DNA of 64,000 nt, taken from Microglena sp. YARC. Its lineage: Eukaryota; Chlorophyta; Chlorophyceae; Chlamydomonadales; Chlamydomonadaceae. A program made the translations under genes and the position numbers. The stretch is from NCBI GenBank assembly GCA_022414725.1, contig CM039462.1, positions 114,442,875 to 114,506,874 of the forward strand. The letters are read 5' to 3'. Shown here piece after piece: positions 55,840-64,000 of the stretch (positions are counted from its first letter, which is position 1; each line of letters starts with the position of its first letter). Under the pieces are notes generated by a model. The model did no database searches. It had not been told where the DNA came from and saw nothing but the letters and a program-made list of their open reading frames with translations.

Positions 55840-56300
55840 TTGGTGTTTGTGGTGTGGGCAGAGGAGCATATGGTGTGGGGGTTGGGGGTGGGGGAGGGGG
55901 TTGTCTCGACATGCCAGACCTATCTCACCTGGAGTGTAGAGAGAAGCAGGTGGTGTTGGTTGGGTAGTATGTGTGTGTTGTTGTGTGTGTTGGGGGGGGG
56001 GGGGGGGGGGGGGCATTGGTGTTTGTGTGTGGGAGAGGGAGCAGATTGGTGGTGGTGGTGAAGGGGGTGGGGGGTCCCGACAACGCCCACCATCTCAACC
56101 TTGGAGTTGTAGAGAGAAACAGGGGAGGGGGGTTTTGATGGTGGTGTGTGTGTGTGTGGGTCGGGGGGGGGTAATGGTGTTGGTGGGGGTGAGCGGGGGT
56201 GGGGGGGGGCTGAGGAGGCAGGGGGGAAGGCAGGGGAGGCAGGAAGGAGGACATTGCCACCATTCTCAACCTGAGTTTAAAGAGAAAACAGGGAATAGTG
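55480..56300. repeat. ~165-bp units with 'acctggagtgtagagagaag' and G/GT-rich spacers
   Basis: The module 'ctcgacctggagcgtaagag' recurs near 55585, 55733, 55925, 56095 and 56266. Spacers are (GT)n and long poly-G (55809-55838, 55991-56011). In the first copy the plus frame reads ATNLDLERKRETR. No consistent splice border. Confidence 0.75.
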
Positions 56301-56338
56301 TTCTGGCAGGTTATCCTTAATTTAGTATTTATTTATTA

Positions 56339-56396
56339 TAGGTGGGCCAATTCCCTTAGCCTATCTGGCTGCCCTTGGACTGTAATGTAACAGTAC
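56339..56396 (-). repeat. Dispersed repeat family F, copy 6
   Basis: 'ggtgggccaattcccttagc', 'ctatctggctgcccttgg', 'actgtaatgtaacag': diverged reverse complement of the family core, with the clearest TGTAATGTAAC outer end. Confidence 0.65.
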
Positions 56397-56409
56397 AGAA
56401 CATACACAT

Positions 56410-57270
56410 CTTAATATATACTTACATTTCCCACCCACCAACCCCTGGTCCCCGGCCCTGCCCCAGCCCCTGCCCCCACCCCTTGTCCCGGCCCCCACCC
56501 ACCCTGGTTCCCAGTCCCTGCCCCCACTCCCTTGTCCCTCCCCCCACACCCTCACCCCTCGTGCGTCCCGAAGCGAGTGATGCAAAATGGAGTGCCCCTT
56601 CCCCAGCCCCTGCCCCCACCCTTGTCCCGGCCCCCCACCCTCACCCCTAGCGTGCCCAGTCCCTGCCCCCACTCCTTTGTCCCTCCCCACCACCCTCACC
56701 CCTGGTCCCGAAGCAGTGTTGCAAAATGGATGCCCCTGCCCCAGCCCCGCCCCCACCCCTTGTCCCGGCCCTCCCCACCCTCACCCCTGGTCCCAGTCCC
56801 TGCCCCCACTCCTTGTCCCTCCCCCCCACCCTCACCCCTGGTCCCGAAGCAGTGTGCAAATGGATCCCGCCTTCCCCAGCCCCTGCCCCCACCCCTTGTC
56901 CCGGCCCCCCCACCCTCACTCCTGGATCCCAGTCCCTGCCCCACTCCTTGTACCCCTCCCCCCCACCCTCACCCTGGTCCCGAAAGGCAGTGTGCAAATG
57001 GATGCCCCTGCCCTCCACCCCTTGTCCCGGCCCCCCACCCTCACCCCCTGGGTCCCCAGTCCCTGCCCCCACTCCTTGTCCCTCCCCCCACCCTCACCCC
57101 TGTCCCGAATCAGTGTGCAAATTGGATGCCCCTGCCCCAGCCCACTTGCCCCCACCGCCTGTGCCCGGCCCCCCACCCTCCCCCTCGGTCCCAGTCCCTG
57201 CCCCCACTCCTTGTCCCTCCCCCCCACCCTTCACCCCTGGTCCCGCAGAGCCAGTGTGCAAATGGAAGGG
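56410..57270. repeat. C-rich ~110-130 bp tandem array
   Basis: Units contain 'cccgaagcagtgtgcaaatg', 'gatgcccctgccccagcc', 'cccaccccttgtcccggcc' and 'ccaccctcacccctggtcc'. About six copies with small indels. Confidence 0.85.
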
Positions 57271-57660
57271 AGAGGGGTTTCATCTTGTGGTGGTGTAGTG
57301 GGAGTGGCTGGTTCTACTTGGTGGAGGTGGGTGGTGGTTGGGGTGGTGGGAGTGGTCTGGTTCTACTTGGTGGAGGTGGTTGGTGGTGGTGGTGTGGGCC
57401 GAGTGGTGGTTCTACTGGTGGAACGGTTCGGTGGTGGTGGTATAGGTAGTGGGAGTGGTGGTTCTTACTGGTGGAGGTGGTGGTGGTGTGGTAGTGGGAG
57501 TGGTGGTTCTACTGTGGAGGTGGTTGGTGGTGTGGTAGTGGGAAGTGGATGGTTCATATGGTGGAGGTGGGTGTGTGGTGGTGGTAGTGGTCATGTTCTT
57601 GGGCATACCAGGTCCTGAAGCAGTGTGCAAAATGGAGGGATAGAGGGGATTCTTGCTCTT
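57271..57660. repeat. GTGGTGG-rich array
   Basis: Units of 'gtagtgggagtggtggttct' and 'actggtggaggtggtggt'; ends with another 'gaagcagtgtgcaaaatgg', linking it to the previous array. Confidence 0.8.
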
Positions 57661-57985
57661 GTGGTGGTTGGTAGTGATTTAGTGGGTCATGCTACTGGGC
57701 AATACCTGCCTGCGGATGGATTGCGGATTATAATAATATAGATAGTGCACTTTGATAATACGTATATCTTGCCATTCCATGATTTGTAGTTGTTTGATTG
57801 GTGGTTTGAAGCCTATATATATAATTATATATACTATATATAGTCTCTGACAAGTCTATATAGTCTTCCACTATAATGCCCCATTGTACATTCAAATTGG
57901 TCTGTAAGTTGTCGTATGAGATAACGATGAGGTCCTTTGATGAATATCACTGATAATCATATATATAAGGAGCCCCTTTCAGCCG
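57661..57985. other. A/T-rich spacer with TA palindromes
   Basis: 'atatataattatatatac' and similar at 57815-57845; no gene seen. Confidence 0.5.
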
Positions 57986-58061
57986 AATCAATTGGTTCAA
58001 GTGGTACACCAACATCGCTTTGAGGATGCAGGGTCGGTGGGGTTCGATTCCCCCTATCGCG
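57986..58061 (+). other. tRNA-like sequence or tRNA-derived SINE head
   Basis: 'tggttcaagtgg' resembles a pol III A box and 'ggttcgattcc' (58041-58051) is a perfect B box, at tRNA-like spacing. A 4-bp D stem (TGGT/ACCA) and a T stem of four G:C pairs around TTCGATT can be drawn. The anticodon loop would be CTTTGAG, but the anticodon stem is one base short and the acceptor ends do not pair. I regard it as a pseudo-tRNA or SINE remnant. Confidence 0.4.
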
Positions 58062-58379
58062 TTCGCCCGCCCTGCAGCGTTTGAGTCGTTGTCAACTGCG
58101 ATGGTAGCTTGTCCAATTAAGGTAGAAGACCTCTCTCTAATTCCGCATTACGACGGGTTCCCTTTACCATGCCCCACCAGCGTTACATTACCTTTTTATA
58201 TTTAAGAACTCGGCTGTTGCGGGATTGCATATTATTGATTGATAACGCCTGGTAGGGCGTGGTATTTCAAGGAGCCCCGGTCTTACAGCAGTAGGGAACC
58301 GGCGGCTGCTACTTAAACCTGGACACATAACGTGCTTACCATGAGGCGGTTGGCAGCGACCTGCGAACACTCAAAGCGC

Positions 58380-58458
58380 ATACATAGGGATTCCAAACCC
58401 CCCGACACATTGATTCAATGAGCTCTACCATTGAGCCACTCGTCGAAACAGAAAATTG
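58380..58458 (-). other. Second tRNA-like sequence, minus strand
   Basis: On the minus strand 'tggctcaatggtagagc' is an excellent A box with a GCTC/GAGC D stem, followed about 40 nt later by 'ggtttggaatcc', a B box with one extra base. The acceptor stem cannot be paired. Probably a decayed tRNA or SINE in opposite orientation to the one at 57986. Confidence 0.4.
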
Positions 58459-59345
58459 CGGATTATATAAATACATACATAGATGTCCCATCTGGATAGC
58501 TATCTCTGTCGACAGAGTGGCATCCAGCCTGGCACTGTCCCCTCCGCACAACAAAAAACTGTATAGATACATATATAGGCTGTTTCCCACCTGGGTAGCT
58601 ATCTCTGCCGGAACAGAGGGCATCAGCCTGGCATGTCCCCTAACCGAACACAGAACTGTATAAAATACCATATATAGGTGTCCACCTGTGCGTAAGCTAT
58701 CTCTGCCGACAGAGTGGCGCCAGCCTGGTATGTCCCCTCCGCCACCACAGGAACTGTATAAATACATAATCATAGGTGTCCCACCTGGGCGTAAGCTATC
58801 TCTGCCGGGCAGAGTGGCACCAGCCTGGCATGGTCCCCTTCCAAAACACAGGAAACTGTATAAATAACATATATAGTGTCCCCACCTGCGGTAGCTATCT
58901 CTGCCAACAGATGGCATCAGCCTGGCATGTCCCTCCGCACACAGGAACTGTATAAATACATATATAGGTGTCCCACCTGTAGCCTATTCTCTGCCGGCAG
59001 AGTGGCACCCAGCCTGTCATGATCCCCTCCGAACACAGGAACTGCTATAATACATATATAGGTGTTCCACCTGGGTCAGCTATCTCTGCCGGACAGTAGT
59101 GGCATCGAGCCCTGGCTCATGTCCCCTCCGAACACAGAACTGTTAGATTTACATATAAGGTTGTCCCACCTGGGGTAGCTATCTCTACTTGACAGAGTGG
59201 TGCCAGCTGGCATGTCCCCCCCCTCACACAGGAGGCGTTATTTAGTACCGCCTAAGGTGCCCCACCTGTGGTAGCTATCTCTTGCCGACAGAGCTGGCAC
59301 CAGCCTGGCTTTGTCACTCCTCGCACAACAACTGTATAGATAACA
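58450..59345 (-). repeat. 92-bp tandem array resembling a 63-nt exon plus 29-nt intron
   Basis: Nine to ten noisy copies. On the minus strand the unit runs 'tatttatacag|ttcctgtg', then 'ttcggaggggacatgccagg', 'ctggtgccactctgtcggca' and 'gagatagctacccag|gtggg'. The 63-nt part is open in phase 1 (e.g. EGTCQAGATLSAEIATQ) and a multiple of three. The 29-nt part begins GT and ends with an A/T-rich tract and CAG. Borders are good splice matches, but use is unproven; many copies carry indels. Confidence 0.7.
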
Positions 59346-59600
59346 AACCATTGGTGTCCCACGCTGGGGTAGCTATCTCTGCTGACAGACAGTGGCGCCA
59401 AGCCTGGCTTTGTCCACTCCTCGCACGAGGACCTGCGCCGAAAGCTGCGCCAGGGATGGCTCATAGGACTGGCACGCAGACAAACTTTTTTGGGGGTCCC
59501 CCTTGTGTGAAGGTGGCAGATGCCGGAGTGGCTGATACACACAGGATTGCGCATATGCGGATGGAATGTCTCCTCAACCGCGCCATCTCTCATCGTCTTT
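59346..59600. other. Spacer, nothing recognised
   Basis: Mixed sequence after the 92-bp array, with a last diverged half-unit to about 59440; no supported gene. Confidence 0.45.
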
Positions 59601-60180
59601 GCCGTGGTCGACGGAAATGTTACGTGTAGTTGGCACTAGTGTACCACGCTGCGCATTCTCCTGTGGGGGTTTAGGGGTGGGGGTGGGTGTTGGGTGGGGT
59701 GGGTGTTGGGGTGGGTTGGGTGAGATTGGGGAGGCATCAACCGCTCCATCTCCTGGCCTGGTCCCTTTTTCTGAGCCACGAAAATTGTCGAGGTTGTAGT
59801 TGGGCAACTTAGGGTGTGCACGCTGCGCTAGTTCTTCTGTGGGGGTAGGGGTGGGTGTGGGTGTTGGGGTGGTGTGCGGTGTGGGTGGGTGTGGGTGTGG
59901 GTGTGGGTGTGGGTGGGGTGTGGGTGTGGCGTTGTGGGTGTGGGTTGGGTGTGGAGTGTGGGTGTGGTACCTGTTGGAGGGTGCTGGGTGTGGGTGTGTC
60001 GTGGGGCAGTCGCGGTGTGGGAGTGGGTTATGGGCTGGGGTGGGGGTGGGGATGGGGAGGCATCAAACCGCTTCACTCTGCCTCGGTCCTGTTTTCTGGG
60101 TCCCACGGAAGATGTTGAGGTGTGTAGTTGGGCAACTAGGCGTACACGGCTGCGCGCCTAGTCTCCTTGTTGGGTGTAGG
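59600..60180 (-). repeat. Three exon-like modules separated by GGGTGTGG arrays
   Basis: On the minus strand a module reading PNYNLNIFRGTQKTGPRQS occurs at about 60085-60160, with variants at 59765-59845 (PNYNLDNFRGSEKGTRP) and 59600-59665 (decayed). Each is preceded on that strand by 'cccacaagg' or 'cccacaag' and a C-rich tract. Protein-level similarity between copies suggests a real exon; family unknown. Confidence 0.5.
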
Positions 60181-60900
60181 GTGTGGGTTAGGGTGGGTTT
60201 TGGTTTGGGTGCGTGCGGTGCGTAGCTTGCGGCATGCGGGTTGTGTGTGTGTGTGTTACGTGTGTGTGCATGACCTGCGCTGTGTTTCCGCCGTGTGTGT
60301 ATGGTGTGCATCTGTTGGTGTGTGTGTGTGTGTGGCTGTGGTGGTGTCGTGTGTTTGTATGATAGATAGTGTGTGGAGCGGTAGGGTGGTGGGTGGGTGG
60401 GTGGAGTGGTGTGGTGGTGGGTGGGGGTGTGTTGGGTGTGGGTGTGGGTTGCAGGTGCGGACTCTGAGGGTGGTACGTGCTGTGCGTGTGGGCGTGCAAG
60501 CATGCGTGTGTTGTCGTGTATATAATGTGTGCATGCCTGCGCTTGTCTCCTGTGTTGTGCGTGTGTGTGTGTGTGTGTTAGTGTGTGTCTCGTGTGTGCT
60601 GCAAGGCTGCGCCGTGTCTCCCGTGTTGTAGTGGTGTGTTATGTGTGTGTTGTGTATGATGTGTGTGTGGTGTGTCGTGTGTGTGTGTGTGTGGTTTTTG
60701 TGGTGTATGTGATGTGTGTGCACGCTCACTTGCTTCCTGCGTGTGTGTGCGTGTGTGTGCGTTGTTGTGAAGGCTGTCTTGCCTCTTGTGTGTCTTGCGT
60801 GTGTGTGTGTGTGGAAGGGCCGTGCTTTTGCCTCGTGTGTGTATGTGTGTGTATGTGTGTGGTGTGTGTTTTTGTGCGTGTGTGTTAACACTTGGTGTGT
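60181..60900. repeat. (GT)n-rich low-complexity region
   Basis: GTGTGT with TGC/TGG interruptions. Cys/Val proteins on this strand and Thr/His on the other are artefacts. Confidence 0.9.
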
Positions 60901-60919
60901 GGGGGGGAGGGGATGTTAT

Positions 60920-61860
60920 AAAACACTAAATCAGATGGAACTTCTGGACCAAATCCAAACGCAAATTATAAAGCAAAGCACAGAGCAGAGATAATCAGAG
61001 CAAAGTCAAAAGCAGAGCAGAGAAAATCAGAGCAAAGCCAAAGCCAGAAACACTAAACATAAGTCATTACCAGTGTATACCACTTGCTGGCAGAGATCAC
61101 CTCTCTCCTGACTTACAATACAACTGCCTGGTGCTGTGGGCAATTGACTAAGCCAAAGCCAAGGCCAAACCAACTAACCAAACCAAACCTAAACGCTAAG
61201 GCAGATCAGAAACAGACGTATTACACCACTTGCTGCAGAAATCACCTCTCCCCTCAGTCCCCTGACTTCCAATAGAAGCGCCTCATGCTGTCGTTGACTA
61301 AAACAAGCCAAGCCAACCAACCAAACAAAACAAAACAAAAACCTGGAAGCCTAAAGCATACCATTACACCACTTGCGGGCAGAAAATCACTTCTCTTCCC
61401 CGACTTCCGACACCAGCGCAACCCTCATGCTGTCATTGACTAAAACAAGCCAAGCCAACCAGCCTAGCACAAACAAGACAAAAACCTTAAGCCTAAGACA
61501 TACCATTACAACCACCTTGCCGGCAGGAAATCACCCTTCTCTCCGACTTCAGTACAAGCGCCTCATGCTGTTCATGACTAAAACAAGCCAAGCCAACCAG
61601 CCAAACCAACCAAGAGCAGAAACCAGCAAGCCTAAGACATACCATTACACCACTTGCTGCAGAAATACCTTTCTCCCGACTGTTCAATACAACGCGCCTG
61701 CATTGCAGTGCATTGACTAAGAACAAGCCAAGCCAACCAGCCAAAACCAACCAAGAACAAAACCTAAGCCTAAGACATACCGATTACAGCCATACTTTGC
61801 TGCAAAGCCTACCTCGGTCTCCCCCGACTTTCAATAGCAAGCGCCTCGATGCTCGTCATT
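60920..61860. repeat. ~115-bp tandem array
   Basis: About seven units with 'cataccattacaccacttgc', 'tgcagaaatcacctctc', 'tgacttccaatacaagcgcc', 'tcatgctgtcattgactaa' and 'acaagccaagccaacc'. Copy quality falls towards the gap. Confidence 0.85.
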
Positions 61861-61977
61861 GACTAAGCCAAACCAATTGCTGTTCATTCAAGCTGCCTCA
61901 CTGGCTGTCAGATTGATAAGCCAAGCCAATGTCGCGTGGTCATTACCTATTTATCTATGTATCTGGCTCTCGCGAGT

Positions 61978-62977
61978 NNNNNNNNNNNNNNNNNNNNNNN
62001 NNNNNNNNNNNNNNNNNNNNNNNNNNNNNNNNNNNNNNNNNNNNNNNNNNNNNNNNNNNNNNNNNNNNNNNNNNNNNNNNNNNNNNNNNNNNNNNNNNNN
62101 NNNNNNNNNNNNNNNNNNNNNNNNNNNNNNNNNNNNNNNNNNNNNNNNNNNNNNNNNNNNNNNNNNNNNNNNNNNNNNNNNNNNNNNNNNNNNNNNNNNN
62201 NNNNNNNNNNNNNNNNNNNNNNNNNNNNNNNNNNNNNNNNNNNNNNNNNNNNNNNNNNNNNNNNNNNNNNNNNNNNNNNNNNNNNNNNNNNNNNNNNNNN
62301 NNNNNNNNNNNNNNNNNNNNNNNNNNNNNNNNNNNNNNNNNNNNNNNNNNNNNNNNNNNNNNNNNNNNNNNNNNNNNNNNNNNNNNNNNNNNNNNNNNNN
62401 NNNNNNNNNNNNNNNNNNNNNNNNNNNNNNNNNNNNNNNNNNNNNNNNNNNNNNNNNNNNNNNNNNNNNNNNNNNNNNNNNNNNNNNNNNNNNNNNNNNN
62501 NNNNNNNNNNNNNNNNNNNNNNNNNNNNNNNNNNNNNNNNNNNNNNNNNNNNNNNNNNNNNNNNNNNNNNNNNNNNNNNNNNNNNNNNNNNNNNNNNNNN
62601 NNNNNNNNNNNNNNNNNNNNNNNNNNNNNNNNNNNNNNNNNNNNNNNNNNNNNNNNNNNNNNNNNNNNNNNNNNNNNNNNNNNNNNNNNNNNNNNNNNNN
62701 NNNNNNNNNNNNNNNNNNNNNNNNNNNNNNNNNNNNNNNNNNNNNNNNNNNNNNNNNNNNNNNNNNNNNNNNNNNNNNNNNNNNNNNNNNNNNNNNNNNN
62801 NNNNNNNNNNNNNNNNNNNNNNNNNNNNNNNNNNNNNNNNNNNNNNNNNNNNNNNNNNNNNNNNNNNNNNNNNNNNNNNNNNNNNNNNNNNNNNNNNNNN
62901 NNNNNNNNNNNNNNNNNNNNNNNNNNNNNNNNNNNNNNNNNNNNNNNNNNNNNNNNNNNNNNNNNNNNNNNNNNNNN
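61978..62977. other. Assembly gap of exactly 1000 N
   Basis: A round-number gap, so the true distance is unknown. Any reading frame across it is meaningless. Confidence 1.
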
Positions 62978-64000
62978 CCCACCAAACCCACTCACATGCC
63001 ACAACCAACGCCACACCAATAGGCCGCTACGAGTCAAGCCAACCCAGTCCCAGCCGAGTGAGCAACCCACGTACCCGGAATGCAACAACGAACCCACCAA
63101 CCCACCAATCCACACCACCCACCACCAATCCACCAAACCCAGCCAACCCACCCCTCCCCCTGCAGGTATGACCGCCACGTCATCGCAACCAAGTTAGAAA
63201 TGAATAGCCGCACCAACCAGCTGGAGCAAACATCTCTACCACCACCACCACTACCGACCACACCACCACCACCACCAACCACATCACCATCACTACCACC
63301 GTAACCACACCACACCAACCCACCCCTGCAGGTCCATGACCGCCACTATTCGCAACCAAGTTAGAAATGAAAGTACCGCACCAACACTGGAGCACATTCT
63401 TCACCACCACCACCCACTACCACACCACCACCACATCACTACCACCGTAAACCACCACCACACCAACCCACCCCTGCAGGTATGAACCGCCACGTATGTC
63501 CAACCAAAATTAGAAAATGAGGTGTAGTACCCACCAACAATCTGGAGCAACACTGTCTACCACCACCCACCGACTACCCACCGTACCACCACCACCGATC
63601 ACCATTCACATACCACCGAACCACCACCACACCAACCCACCCGCTGCAGGCATGACCGCCACGTATTCGCAACCAAGTTAGAAATGAAGTACCCGCAACC
63701 AAACCAGCTGGAGCAACATCTCTACCACCACCACCACTACCACCACCACCACCACCATCATACCACCGTAACCAACCACCACACCAACCCACCCCTGCAG
63801 GATTGAACCGCCCACGTGTTCGCAACCAAGTTAAGAAACTGAAGTACCCACCACCAGCTGAGCAACATCTTCACCACACCACCCACTACCACCACCACAC
63901 CACCGACCACCATCACGGACCACCCGTAACCACCACCACACCAACCCACCCCTGCAGGATGACCGCCACGTATTCGCAACCAAGTTAGAAATGAAGTACC
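62978..64000 (+). repeat. ~160-bp tandem array with a YDRHVFATKLEMKYP coding module
   Basis: Six copies. Each has a C-rich tract ending 'ccacccctgcag|gtatgac', then 'cgccacgtattcgcaacc' and 'aagttagaaatgaagtaccc', then 'agctggagcaacatctc' and (ACC)n. The best frame gives YDRHVFATKLEMKYPHQPAG. Modules sit near 63168, 63330, 63478, 63650, 63800 and 63956; indels differ from copy to copy. The array continues past the window. Confidence 0.75.

Noticed and set aside
57986..58061. Functional tRNA-Gln(TTG)
   Set aside because: The acceptor stem does not pair and the anticodon stem is a base short, despite good A and B boxes.
60181..60900. Cys/Val-rich secreted peptide
   Set aside because: Low-complexity GT repeat translated; no cleavable signal or cysteine spacing pattern.
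61859..63197. Open frames crossing the N run
   Set aside because: They consist of unknown bases; nothing can be inferred.

Overview
This is a eukaryotic nuclear window dominated by repeats, from what is probably a chlorophyte green alga. The evidence for that is a spliced gene with GT-AG borders, a Dualen-like non-LTR retrotransposon (the family was described from Chlamydomonas), a second LINE with a (TGTAA)n tail, a short TTTAGGG-type tract and hAT-like MITEs. The species cannot be fixed from sequence alone. A run of exactly 1000 N (61978-62977) is a scaffold gap. Single-base indels become frequent from about 47 kb towards it, so the right part is probably lower-quality consensus.

Layout. 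1-760 is the left arm of a long interrupted inverted repeat whose right arm lies at 25960-26055 and 27225-27835. 1.4-5.4 kb holds microsatellites and tandem arrays, the last of which (182-bp unit) runs into the start of a two-exon Gln-rich gene (5334-7182). 7.7-8.7 kb is a 5'-truncated LINE. 9.4 kb carries a MITE. 10.7-25.2 kb is one large degraded LINE: 5' tandem monomers, an ORF1 with a duplicated papain-like C-H-D protease domain, and an ORF2 with AP-like endonuclease, reverse transcriptase, RNase H, a CCHC finger and a restriction-like endonuclease. Its last domain is split by a young copia-type LTR element (20603-24948) with 338-bp LTRs and a 5-bp target duplication. 26.2-27.2 kb contains two more MITEs and a hAT transposase remnant.

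27.8-39.2 kb is a succession of tandem arrays with pieces of genes between them: a minus-strand gene (31.6-34.8 kb) with duplicated exons, a plus-strand mini-exon array (35.4-36.7 kb) and a minus-strand gene with a clean 124-codon exon (38687-39058). 39.3-52.6 kb is a roughly 280-copy array of a 47-bp unit. That unit is made of the start of an exon and the 3' splice site of the minus-strand gene flanking it on both sides. 52.6-64 kb continues with hexamer repeats and more exon-like arrays (92-bp unit at 58.45-59.34 kb; a YDRH...KLEMKY module after the gap).

The recurring theme is that many of the minisatellites contain a plausible 3' splice site, a 5' splice site or both, attached to coding-like sequence. 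Host genes here appear to have grown by tandem amplification of mini-exons or exon-intron junctions. This is inferred from sequence and needs transcripts to test.
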